From Corticium candelabrum (Eukaryota; Porifera; Homoscleromorpha; Homosclerophorida; Plakinidae): 64,000 nucleotides of DNA. Location of the stretch: assembly GCF_963422355.1 (NCBI RefSeq), contig NC_085102.1:2118376-2182375 (forward strand), in the 5' to 3' direction. Each line of letters starts with the position of its first letter. Positions within the stretch are counted from its first letter, which is position 1. Of this stretch, positions 17,071 to 42,400 are shown piece after piece. A program made the position numbers and the translations under genes. The notes beneath the pieces were generated by a model. It was not told the DNA's origin and ran no database searches. It saw only the letters and a program-made list of their open reading frames with translations.

Positions 17071-18228
17071 ATGTCTCAAGATAAAATATCTTCTCTTCCA
17101 GACAACCTCACTTCGACTGCCGACGATGAAGTTGTTATTATCGACCTAGAAAACGAAGAACAACCCGCAACGGAAGAAACGACAGATGAACCCGAAGAAA
17201 CAAGCGCAGTAGCGAAAGAAGAGACGTCGATTGCCAAAGCAATCGCAGGTGCCGACCTCATGAGCCATCAGACCGCATCACTGACATTCCGCCTCTTCAT
17301 CTGTTTGATATTTATACTCATTACCAGTATCTATCCCTTGCTGATGGCACTGACGAAGGACAATGGAAAGTTTGTCTACCATCCGAGTGCTGCTGTTCTG
17401 TTACAAGAGCTGATGAAGTTTACAATCAGTGTGATCATGTGTGTTGCAGTAGGGGCCAAGTTAGATGGTCTCAATGGCAGGAGTATCGCCATACTATCTG
17501 TTCCATCCATTCTTTACATGCTGGGAAACAACTTGAGTTATTTAGCGTTGGAGTATGCGTCTCCTGTTAGTGTCAATGTGTTAGGGAACTTGAGACTTCT
17601 AATGGTTGCTATTGTGTATCGACTCATTCTGGCTCGGCCGATTTCTCTCGTTCGATGGGTGGCGATGGGTGGTCTCCTCATTGCTGTTATATTTTCTCAG
17701 TTGAGGAATGATTTAAAGTTTGCTGTAACGATGTTGGGTCTGGTGGTCATCCTCGTAAAGTCGCTGTTGTCTGTTGGAACTGGTGTGTACACGGAACTGG
17801 TGCTGAAGCATCATGTGAGCAATTTTCATGTTCAGAACCTTCAGATGTATGGATGGGGTGTGGTCGCAAATTTGGGTTTGTTTCTCTACAATAACGACAA
17901 GCCTCTCGCACATGTTGCAAATACGTTTCTTGAGGGATTCACATCGCTCGTCTGGTTTACTGTCATTCTTGCAGCCATAAACGGGATTTTCATTGCTGCT
18001 GTTATGAAGCATCTTGATAATATTGCAAAGTTCTTCTGTACTGCGATTGCCAATGTTCTGCTGGGCATAGGGACTGCCTACTTGATGCCCAGTGAATTCC
18101 AGTTCACTGTTTTATTTCTGATATCGGCCATCATGATTGGTTTTTGCTCATATATCTATTCTGTGAATAGAATTCCTAGTTTTATGTATGGACGCATTCA
18201 CTTCTATAGATTTGATGCAGGAAACTGA
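17071..18228 (+). CDS. SLC35A-family nucleotide-sugar transporter, intronless
   Basis: A 385-residue multi-pass Golgi/ER protein expected to exchange nucleotide sugars for the nucleoside monophosphate. Residues 1-75 are acidic and polar (rich in E, T, D), as in a cytosolic tail. About ten hydrophobic segments follow from residue 76. Family-like motifs are LSYLALEYASPVSVNVLGNLR (as in the UDP-sugar/CMP-sialate carriers), SVGTGVYTELVLK near residue 240 (compare the GVYFEKILK motif), VQNLQMYGWGVVANLGLF, and VMKHLDNIAKFF near 315. The MSQDK ATG was chosen; the upstream in-frame GTG is unlikely in a eukaryote. The whole CDS is one exon among very intron-rich neighbours. NLGL and LEGF resemble SLC35A4, whose vertebrate CDS is also unbroken, but SLC35A5 or another SLC35A member is possible. 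The substrate cannot be assigned. Confidence 0.88.
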   Translation: MSQDKISSLPDNLTSTADDEVVIIDLENEEQPATEETTDEPEETSAVAKEETSIAKAIAGADLMSHQTASLTFRLFICLIFILITSIYPLLMALTKDNGKFVYHPSAAVLLQELMKFTISVIMCVAVGAKLDGLNGRSIAILSVPSILYMLGNNLSYLALEYASPVSVNVLGNLRLLMVAIVYRLILARPISLVRWVAMGGLLIAVIFSQLRNDLKFAVTMLGLVVILVKSLLSVGTGVYTELVLKHHVSNFHVQNLQMYGWGVVANLGLFLYNNDKPLAHVANTFLEGFTSLVWFTVILAAINGIFIAAVMKHLDNIAKFFCTAIANVLLGIGTAYLMPSEFQFTVLFLISAIMIGFCSYIYSVNRIPSFMYGRIHFYRFDAGN

Positions 18229-18333
18229 AGTATCATGTTTCATACAGGTATGGCATTCTTTGTTTATTATTAACATTAAAGTTTGAAACTGGAACGGTGT
18301 CATGGTGTCAAATTTCTCTGTGCTTATGTCACC

Positions 18334-18379
<46 letters not shown>

Positions 18380-18565
18380 TATGATCCTCCATGTTTGAGA
18401 TGTCCATGTTCATATGCTTCCCCAATACCCATTTCCACACCAATTTGGCTTGCCATTTACTAATGCCAGTATATCTTTGAATAGGAAGAAATTGTCACAC
18501 AACTGGTGGACAGGGTCACCAATCTTATAGGTCACTTACCGTAGGTATGATTACATGTAGCAGTG

Positions 18566-18566
<1 letters not shown>

Positions 18567-18643
<77 letters not shown>
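18567..18643. repeat. (TA)n microsatellite
   Basis: About 77 bp of TA dinucleotides abutting the left side of the pogo-like sequence. A shorter TA-then-CA run lies at 18333-18380. Confidence 0.96.
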
Positions 18644-18645
<2 letters not shown>

Positions 18646-18649
18646 GATT

Positions 18650-18982
18650 GATTACCTGGACTACTCCGGTTACAAGTCCCAATAATCGAGTGTCCGGATA
18701 ATCAAAAGTTGATAAATATCAACTAATTTTCCTCCACTGTGCCAGGCTACGCTCTGTTTTCACACTTACTGTACATTCAACATGTCACTAGAAGAGTCAT
18801 TAACAGCTGCCTATTTAGTACATTGGTAAGTTCTTTGTTATGTATTCGAACATTTGTGAAAGGCTGTACCTACAGTGTATTAGTACGAAGTGAAATATAT
18901 TATAGTGCCTTTCCACATTATCTGGGAACGCAAAACGTCAAGGGGGACACAGAATTTGTCCGGATAATCGAGGTTGTACTGT
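18650..18982. mobile_element. Pogo/Tigger-like MITE remnant
   Basis: The right end, ggataatcgaggttgtactg (18962-18981) followed by TA, reads in reverse complement as CAGTACAACCTCGATTATCC. That has the CAGT...CCTCGATTATCC form common to Tigger/pogo ends inserted at TA. Partial matching motifs (aataatcgagtgtccggata) lie near 18680-18700. The expected left CAGT end was not found, possibly lost in the neighbouring TA run. There is no transposase. Confidence 0.45.
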
Positions 18983-19057
18983 ACAAGTACAAGGGGCGGG
19001 TTATTGCCTGAGGCAAATTTGAGGGCTGGTAAAAGCCAGAGCACACTAACCATAAGT

Positions 19058-19156
19058 AATTTATACCATGGTCACGTGACAAGTATAAGTGTGCAATATT
19101 AACGGAAGTAGCTCATTGCACTTGCCATGGCACATAACGTGACCATGGTATAATTC
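19058..19156. mobile_element. Small palindromic fold-back element
   Basis: ATACCATGGTCACGT at 19063-19077 is repeated in reverse complement at 19138-19152. The arms enclose about 60 bp. Compact fold-backs of this kind are usually non-autonomous DNA transposons; no protein is encoded. Confidence 0.55.
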
Positions 19157-20610
19157 CAATTATCAGAGTCATGCAAGCCCTTTGCATGCTATCATTCATC
19201 TATTATTCACCACTTTGTGCTTGCATTTTCAGTCTTAGTTATTGAATGGCAACAGAGTGTGGAAGTGAGTATTGTGACTTCTCTTAAAAACTGAAGTAAC
19301 CTGAACTCTACAACGAGGATGTAATGCCCAATGCTTACCAGTAAAAGTTTCATACAGTCTGGTATTTGTTTGCTACGACGTCAAACAGATGGTACTGTTT
19401 ATTAGAAAGACTGACAGGTAGAGTATTGGTATGTGTGCACTTGGAGTGAAAAGGCAGAGTTGTAGGCACCTTGAAGCAAAGCAGAAATGACCAAAGCAAA
19501 CAACTTGGCAATTAACAGTTGATACAGACTGTACACAGATTAACTGTACTCGTCTATACATGTAACTCGAATGTCTGTTTCTCATTGCTCCACTCAGATA
19601 ATTAGCTGAATATTGGTTGCCTCGCTCTGATGATTGGGTGGGAAAACACTGTATTTATTATGCTCACCAAACAATCTTGACATGTCTTATTCACTTATTT
19701 TCATCACAGTGGCATAACTAGGGTTTTGAAAAAGGGGTTTTCTACCAGTCTGACGCATAGTTTTAGTGCTTCGATGCCCAGGAATGGATACAGTTATATG
19801 CATCCAACAACATAAGAACATCTCAACACACTGTTGGTGTTTCCACTCACTTCATACCAAGAATGAGTGTTTTCATGATTGGGAAGGGGCAATGCCCAAA
19901 AAAGGTGTTTGTGGGCAATGCAGAACATGCCTGGCTATATGCCACTGCTCATGCACTTTTGACTTAGGAACATACCTCTCCAATATAAGACAGTGTGACA
20001 CTGTTTTTGAACAACAGCTTGCCCATTGTTGGCACATCACTGACACCTCTCCTTTGTATACTTTAACTCACTCACAGTCACACAAGATTCAACCAACCAC
20101 CGCTACTGGTAACATAGTAGAGAAAGCTGACTTATGTTACCTGAAGCGTTACTGTTAAGCGGTAAACTCTGGCTTTACCACCTAACATGTCTTCAAAGTG
20201 AGGAAATGCAGTTGTTAGATGTATCTTGCTTGCTTGAGACAAAGCTTGTCCCACATAAACATACACAGCACTCGTAAGGGATACTAGGAAACTACACCCT
20301 AATCCACACATGCTCACTCCTTGCAGCGCAGGAGATCTGAGAAGGAGGGGCAAGGTGACAGCACAAGAGTAGGGATACAGCGTATGTACATATAATGATA
20401 AATTATAAAATACGATCATATGAAAATGGCCTGGAGTGTATGCGAGACACCAGACAGCAGGATACAAAGACAGAAATTGTGTAAAAATAATCTCCACCCA
20501 GAAAAATTAGGGAAAATAAACTAGATAAAATTGAAAACAAACCAACACACAATCTAATGCGAAGGAATAACCCAGATGACATCGTCTCACAATAATTCAA
20601 AATGTCTCAG

Positions 20611-34326
<13,716 letters not shown>

Positions 34327-34397
34327 AGTGGAGAGGAACAGACGAGAAGAAAACCGACAAATGCTCTGCAAGATCTATAGGGTCACAACGTAAATCT

Positions 34398-34411
34398 GTA
34401 ACCACAGCAAC
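34398..34411. promoter_or_regulatory. RFX X-box-like motif upstream of inversin
   Basis: GTAACCACAGCAAC fits the ciliary X-box pattern GTHNYY-(2)-RRNAAC, with AC rather than AT in the centre. It lies 72 bp upstream of the inversin ATG, the usual distance for X-boxes of ciliary genes in animals. The match and position are seen in the sequence. RFX binding is inference from established knowledge of ciliary gene control. Confidence 0.5.
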
Positions 34412-35714
34412 CAGCCAAGCGAGCTATATTGATATTAACGACGTTAAATTCCCGTATTCTATGTAAGGATGCGATTCATGGAATTAATTAATTAATATTA
34501 TTATACTAGATTATTTTATTTTATTTATTAAGTAGATAGATTGTTGATTTGTCATGTAATATACAAACACATTAGAACAAGGTAGACCAAGACCGTAAGT
34601 TACAGTCCTATGGTTATTTCTAATAGGGAGCTTTCGTGTTGATATGTCCTTTAAATTAGTATTTAATATAATCATTTCCTATTTCTGCATAAACTTTCAA
34701 CATTGCAAGAAATGATAACTGCAACAATGTATCATACACATCCAGCATACCTCAAGGCTGATGGAAGCAATGTAGTTTAAGTTAACGCGCGTTATAGGAG
34801 CGTAATTTAACGCGCGCTACAAGTTGGTCTAAAAGATTTACTCAATTAATTAAAGTAACTCATCAAAATATAATAACAATCATCTTTTCTTTCTTCATAC
34901 ATTGAGCAGGTGGCTAGACCTACCTCTTCAATTTGTGCCATGTGATGTTGTGTAATGCAAAGATCGATAAACTTACAGCCAGATGATCAAATACTGACAC
35001 TCACGCCACTACGAGAGATCTGCAAATGACACGTGGGCAAATGAGAAGCAAGCATGCAGTCCACAGAGCAGAGTAACCAACATCCCAAGAATCTTTCTTC
35101 AAACATTGGTCATATACATATTGCCACCACTTTCCAGCAAGCAATACCATCAAAACACTAAAACACATTTATCAATATCTGAAGATATACATATTCATTG
35201 GTTAGTCTCGCGTAGCCATGGATGTGACAGTGACAAACATCCAGAACATGTAGTTTTATGCAACAGCCACATAGATCAACCTTACGAACAGCAGATCGTA
35301 GACCAGAAATTTGGTGATTGATGAGAGAATCACAAAAATTATTTCTGCGAATGCGTACACCCATTGTCACAAATCCATGCATCACTACCACAGCGTATCG
35401 TGGCCATTGCCCATCTCTCTCTCTTGCAAGATAGGCTTAGATAGCTCTATGAAGTTCAAAGCCATATCAGCAGTCACATAAGTGGATACAGGTGAGGGCA
35501 CTATCGCACTTGCCTCCCATTGAGCTATTGTCAATTGATCTATCAGAGTCATTGGTATGTACTTTAATAAAAACAGATGGGTACTTCTTCAAATCTGAGC
35601 TTACAGGGTCCTACAACTATTAAACATCTTGATCTAAAATACCTGCAAGTGCACATGCTCACTGTACAAGACACACTAAAAAACTCAATTTTGTACCATC
35701 TCCCCCTAGCCTCG

Positions 35715-35810
35715 TCCCCAGACTCACTTGAGGCTGGCAGTGTCCGGTTCCCATATGACACTTTCAGCATACGAGAATCAGAAACTGCAAGGCTCACGTG
35801 AGTCTGGGGA
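35715..35810. mobile_element. Small fold-back element
   Basis: TCCCCAGACTCACTTGAG (35715-35732) is repeated as the reverse complement of CTCACGTGAGTCTGGGGA (35793-35810) with one mismatch. The loop is about 60 bp. Probably a miniature TIR element. Confidence 0.6.
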
Positions 35811-36417
35811 TGCGGCTACTCTTTCCCCCCCCCACCCCCGGTCTAGCAAATCCTGAATCCACTACTGAGCCATCATATTTACTGGGACATTTGGAGCTCG
35901 AGGCCTTCATTGGTGCATGTCTCATGGACTGCCACTTGTACGGTGGACTGCGTCGTCTCCAGGTGCACGTAGTTCTTGCATTGAAATACAAGACGTAACA
36001 GCACGGACAAAAGGAACACAACATGTACATCTTGTAACCTCACATGTTGAGGAGACTTGCAAATTGCTAAAATTAATATTTGCCAAAATAAAAAATTGAC
36101 ATTTTCCACCATTTTTCTAAATATGACAGGAAATTTAAAAACAGAATCAGTCATTCATTCAGTCATATTATCATTACCAACATTTCCCCGGTCTACGGTA
36201 TACTGTATACAAAAATAATGCTCAAGCAAGATGGGCTTCAATGTGAATGAAAACCAGTGATTCTTGCAACTTTTTCCCATTTCTTCACTAATTTAAATAT
36301 CAAATAAACTGCACTACCTACACTGTAAAGCAAGAAACTCTAGTAATGGATTGAAAACGATATACATCACTATCACGAAAGATCTCTAATTCTATTCCAA
36401 TATCTGAAACATACTGT

Positions 36418-39400
36418 TTAACATTGACTTTCACGTCGACAAAAATTCTTCGAGTTAGCGTGTTTGTGTGGACAAATGGGACGTCGCTTGCTCAACACGC
36501 CACAGCCGGCTCCACCTCTTCGCATGATTAATGGGCCAACCTGATGCCATTCATCAGTTTCATGATCGTAACGTTCAACTGAGTTCAAGTGAATGGTCTC
36601 GGTGCCACCAAATCCACCCAAGGCATACATGTAACCATCGGCGACGGCAGTGCAATGTCTGCACCGTGACACATTCATTTTCTTGATCGGAGTCCACGTG
36701 TCAGTCTCTGGATCGTATTTCTCGCATTTTGAAAGCCACTCACCACATGGGTCAAGACCGCCTGTTACATAAAGTACCCCATTGTGAGCAGTCAGACCAA
36801 GCCGATTTCTAGGCGACGGCAGTGGTCTCACGTCTGACCACTGGTCAGTGTGCACGTGAAAGCGTTGAAGTCGATCCACAAAATTCATTCCATCATTACC
36901 ACCACACACGTAAATATACTCACCCAACGAATCAGCAGCAGCGCTGGTTAGAGGAACACCCATCGGACTGACATCCGTCCATTCGTCCATGTCAGGGTCA
37001 TAAACTTCCACGGAGTTCATTCGAGACGTACCTTAGAGTAAACAAACAGATTTTCAAACGTAATTCATTAGCCTGCCTGTCTGTCTGTGAGTTTGTCTGT
37101 TTGCATCCTGACACTCATTAATAATCAAAGGGACACCGACTCTGTTAGCCTCGGGCTCCACATAGCGTCGAGTTCGTTTTGCTTTATGTTATTGAATTCG
37201 AGTTTCTTGACAACAAAGCGTGCCTACTAAATTACACTTATACAGTAAAACATGTAGTTGCGACCACCTGGCTAGAGCAACTATTATACTGTGCACAACC
37301 CGTTGGTAACATAAAATGACCTTGCTAATGCGCCCAACTGGCTAACACGACAAACGACTGCTGTGACTGTGACCAAGCTGAGGCCATAACCTCTAAGTCA
37401 ACCGGATGCAACTTTCCTACTCAAAGGGCTTGACTTTAATCAGAGTACATCAGCTATTATACAGGACATTTTGTGTTTAGAAGCTCGAATCCAGTTCTGC
37501 AACCAATGGAAGAGCAATACCTTGTACATGGCCATGAAGAGAAAAAGCTGAACATCGGCAACCTTGGTAAAGTTATCAAACTCGCAGAAGAGAAATCTGC
37601 AGGCATGTCTTAGTGAAACATCCGGGAAACCAACCTTTCTATAAAGACCACCTGTCTAATGTGACCACTATTTGTGGAACCGCGCATATTACACAAGTTT
37701 TACTGTACAAGGATAAAGCAGATAATAAACCTTGTCAACCTATAAGGTAGTTGATTCACGTCTTCACTAGTGCGTTTTTCAACAATGTTACATATAAGTT
37801 AGTTTCAGATTCCACATCACATCACACAGAATTCACTCTTGTATACGAAATTCGATTTCTTGACAAAGAAACACGACTCCTTAAAACAACACTCATAGCA
37901 TACTGATTCGAGTCTTTACCATTGCTTTTCATGCTAACCTCTACACCTGACCCGAATTTTAGTACTGCACTCGTGAGGTTTGTTTGAAGTGTTTTACACT
38001 GTCTTCAGGATATGGAATCAAACAAAATGTACACAAAATGAGGCCCTGGCTAGAGTTTCACAACACTATAGTGCACGTGATCTAGTCAGTACACAAGGAG
38101 GCATGTTGTGGTGCACTGCATAATCTGGTCAGTGTCACTTAGAATACTGTTCAGGGCAAATGGCTAAAGTAAACAAATGACTAACAAAAACCATGACAAC
38201 TGAACTATTTAATTAACTAGCAACATACATAACCAAAATAAAAACCAAATATAGAAACGTGTGAGTACTGTGCAACAAAATTTGTGCAACAAAATTTGTG
38301 CAACAAAGCAGTCCAGCAGAACCAACTTTGATGAGCCAATTTGGTCCCTATGAGCAATTTTGTATTACAAATTCGGTCCTAGGCAAACAAAAAGTCGCTA
38401 TGATTTTGGTTATGGCTGGGGTCACCTACATCGTTGCAGGTTGTGCATGCACGTTCAAGCAATCACCAACGAGTGATACAATGAAGAAAGTAATGTTAGT
38501 TGACATGCTTATTATTAGTGCTCTATAATTCTCACCATTGTGTCCCCCTATCATGTACAACTTGTCTTCGAAAGAAGTAGCAGCTGCACTATCACGAGGA
38601 TAGTTCATGTGCTGAGCTGGCTGCCAATTACCATCCAATGGGTCATACACCTCAACAGAACGGAGACATATTGTGCCATCGTGACCTAAACACAAACACA
38701 ACAGTAAAAGCACTGCAATGGACTAAAGAAATAAATTATTTTCGGTAAAAAAAAGAGAGCATGGACATCGATTCATGTGTAATTAAATAAAAAGCCAAAA
38801 TGGTATGTGCTGCTCACACATTCAAGTGTATCACTTGTATCTTATCCCAATATAACTAAAGATTGACTAACCTCCTAAAACATATAAACACCCCTTCACA
38901 GATGTGACAGACAGCCGAACTCTTTTCGTCGTCATGCACACCTCGGGACTCCAAGTATCTTCCTGAGAGCTGTATCGTTCACCACTAGCATGCTGCTCAA
39001 ACACATCTCCCCCACCCATAATCACAATGTCATCCAATCCTGGGAATATACGCTCTTTTACACCAGGATCTCGACGTCTCCACGCAAAATCATACGACAC
39101 AGCACTGCCTGTAAAGACAAATGTGCATTACCAATCATGAACCGTAAAATTAGTGGCACACAGTAGTCAATCTTACTTTATAACAGGTTATTTCCGCAGT
39201 CTTAGATTACTGTGATTTGAGAATTTACAAAGTTTTAATTACTGCAACTTAAATTGCTGCAGTCCAAACAGGAAGACAGTCACTGGTACACATATGCAAT
39301 ATGTGTTAGAACAGTGACTTCTTGGGACTCCACGAATAGACCTAAATATCTGTGAATGCTATTTGTCCGTTCCGTGATTTCTTTGCAGAATTCGTAGAAT

Positions 39401-42400
39401 ATCATGATCGCAATAAAATAATCCAGTTATACGGTACCTGGTTACCTGCCTGTATGTAATTACTTACTTGCAAAACACTTAATCGAGCTATAACAATAGA
39501 AAAAGTAGACAGTAGACATTTGCTTATCCGAAGCCTCGATTATCCGACCGTGTTAGGGCTAAGGGTTACAATAGGGTCACATACCCATCTTGTGCAAGCA
39601 CAGTGACAACGTGTAGTAATGGTGACAAAATATACGGAGGCTTCTAGAATTAGTTTCAACTGTTTAGTGATAGCAGTTTGCATATATAGTACACATATTA
39701 CGTCTTCATGCAATCCATTCATCAATAGTGTATTATACATGTTCTCTCCATGTACATACTAAAACTAAAAAAAACTGGAACTCCAAGGTACGGTTGAAAC
39801 TCTAACGCTTTGCTTATCCATTCTTTTCACTTATCTCTCTCCCCCCTCTCTTCTCCCCCCTCTCTCCTCCCCCCTCTCTCCTCCCCCCTCTCTCCTCCCC
39901 CCTCTCTCCTCCCCCCTCTCTCCCCCCCTCTCTCCTCCCCCCTCTCTCCCCCCTCTCTCCACCCCTCTCTCCTCCCCCCTCTCTCCTCCCCCCTCTCTCC
40001 ACCCCCCTCTCTCCACCCCCTCCCTCCCCTATTCCTCCATGGCTTGCCAAAGTGGTAGGATAATCGAGGGTGGACTGTATTTCAAACTGTTTCGGTACAG
40101 TATATGGTATAATAAATAATACATGTACAACTGAAAAGTCCACACCGAAGATCACCGTTTTCATTATGATGCATGTTATAACAGTTTACGTTATAATAAT
40201 TCAACTGATGAAAGTTCATAAACCGAAACATTCTGAAAATATACAGCCTTCATTCATTATGCTGTGTGTTATAGCTCTGGTAAGGTCTTACATAGATATA
40301 AAGTCACTAAGCCCGAGATACTACACGTAACAAACAGTCATCATTACATTGCACTGAGTAGCAACAACCTTGACTTCTATCTGTCTGCGTAACTATCATG
40401 TCGTGCTACGATATCTGTATTGCAGACTACATCACTTTGCACACACCGAGAACATTATTACGTGTGACTACTCTAACAACAAACGTATTGCAAATACCAT
40501 TTGGAGTCTCTCCAACAACAAAATTTCTGAGGTAAGTAGCAGTTGGTTCATGGTTTCTCACCAACGGATGCTGATAAAGTGAATAAATTAAGTAATGTGG
40601 ATGCATCAGTTGAAGGCGAACATCATTAAGAAGACTCAAGAGATGCCGACTTCGTTCCTTCGCATTGTAACCAACCCATCGCAACACAGCCTCACATACC
40701 TGAAAAAGCATACACACAAATATCAAACCTTGGTAACATAGACAAAACAAACATTAGCCATTTAGAAAAGCTAGCAAACAAACTCGTTTTGAAAACAGCT
40801 TGACCTTCGAGAAGTCTACTGGTAGTTTCAACAAAAGCTAATACGCTTTCATAAAGAAGAAGTCACATTGTTGCCATTTAATTATTCTAGAGTTGATACT
40901 GCAAATAAAAACATCACACCACAGAGAGCATGAATAATGAGTGAGAGCAGGTGTACTATGTTACAAATACAAACAAAAAAGTACACATACAACGACACTA
41001 CAAAATCAGGAGAGTTTAGCACAGACAGTCATCATCGCTTGATGCCAGACCAATCCTAAGCCGCTACAAACATCACATACTTTAGGGTCCATTCAAAATT
41101 CTTGACAATTTCAAGTGCGCATCAAGCATACACTACGAGATGTAGGGTACGTACATAATGTACATACAAGCGTACATTACGGCCTCTGTATGCTTCATAA
41201 GAAATGCGGAATTACATCATGCCACACTAGTCACCCATATGTACGAGATTTTTCAAACATGTACAACCGTGGAAGCCTATTCCAGTTTTGTTCTAGAACA
41301 ACCTCAGCCGCCCTTAAAGAGCACAGCTGTCTGGAGCAGAACTGTGGAAGAACTCTATCAATACAGAAACATTGAAGACACACGTTTTGACCCTCTAATA
41401 CAAGGAATCATGGTCAAACTATTGATTGAATTGTGCATCGGCTTCAGAAAGCGTCCACTTTGTATGTTTGTGAAATCGTTGATACTTCTGAACAACCCCT
41501 TACTTGCCACCACTAACCACAAATTTCTTTCTTAGAACACAGAATTCAAATGTAAAGACAAAAAATAACATCAACTGTCTCTATGTGTACTGCATCTCCT
41601 GAGGTTGCTCTCTTCCATTCACACTAGCACGCTTGCAAACCGTGTTGAGAGGTGTGAAGCTAGACCGAGTCGGGGCACGCCTGGAAACAATGCAGGCCCA
41701 CGTTCACACAACTTACTACTGTAGCAAACTTTAGCGAGCCAGTGGGTGTAGCCACTCGTAACATACGCTAACTCTGAGAATTATGGATTGTCAGTATGAT
41801 TTCGCTACCATATTATTGACGGCACTTCAGCAATCCAGATCGGCATTTCAGCAATCTAGATCAGCACTTCAGCAATCTAGATCGACTTATCGTGTCAGCT
41901 CGAAAAGGAAAGAAGGCAATCACAATGTGTACATCGCCCACACCCATCACACACTTTGCTAGTACAACGGCATCCCTCAAGATGCACTTGTAGAGTATCC
42001 ACCATCCAATCACAAACAATGTTTCTTCTCCTGACCACGCCGTTTGCAACAAACTACATGCACAAACACGCTTGCATATTGGTAACCATTCACACTAAAC
42101 AAACATCCGAGCCGAGCACGACAAATTGGAGCGATCTGGGACAGCACACTTTCGGCCCACTCGGCACGGCAGGTAAGCGTTCACACTACATGAAATCAAA
42201 CCGAGCTGATAAAACCGTGCTGGTACGGTAAAATCTGTTAGTATGAATGGGCTATTACGTGTTCAGGTGTACCTGCACTCATGGGGCTCATAATGGAAAC
42301 CAGGATATGCACATACAATCAAGAACACAAGCAACAATCGTATCCAGAAATGCCTGTGAGCCACTGACACGTCATGTCCCATATAACTACATGGCATCAA

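Larger units (their letters stand above)
18229..20610. other. Intergenic region between the SLC35-like gene and inversin
   Basis: The two flanking genes are convergent. The stretch holds TA/CA runs (18333-18380, 18567-18643), a pogo-like element end (to about 18982) and a 100-bp fold-back (19058-19156). ORFs at about 19766-20158 and 20132-20497 have no recognised domain. No clear AATAAA was found for either gene. Confidence 0.55.
34327..36417. other. Intergenic region between inversin and the Kelch-like gene
   Basis: Holds the inversin promoter (X-box at 34398-34411), a pair of aacgcgcg motifs around 34783-34820, and a small fold-back at 35715-35810. No exon is supported. The plus- and minus-strand ORFs at about 35560-36150 overlap each other and show no domain. 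Confidence 0.55.

Noticed and set aside
19766..20158. 130-codon Cys/His-rich ORF
   Set aside because: The Cys/His spacing does not form a recognised zinc finger and no exon structure surrounds it.
39810..40164. Pro/Ser-rich and Gly/Glu-rich ORFs
   Set aside because: Generated by the C/T satellite. They lie inside the Kelch-like gene intron.
41115..41535. Overlapping ORFs of 86 and 125 codons in the Kelch-like gene intron
   Set aside because: No recognised domain or splice-consistent extension, and unsupported composition.
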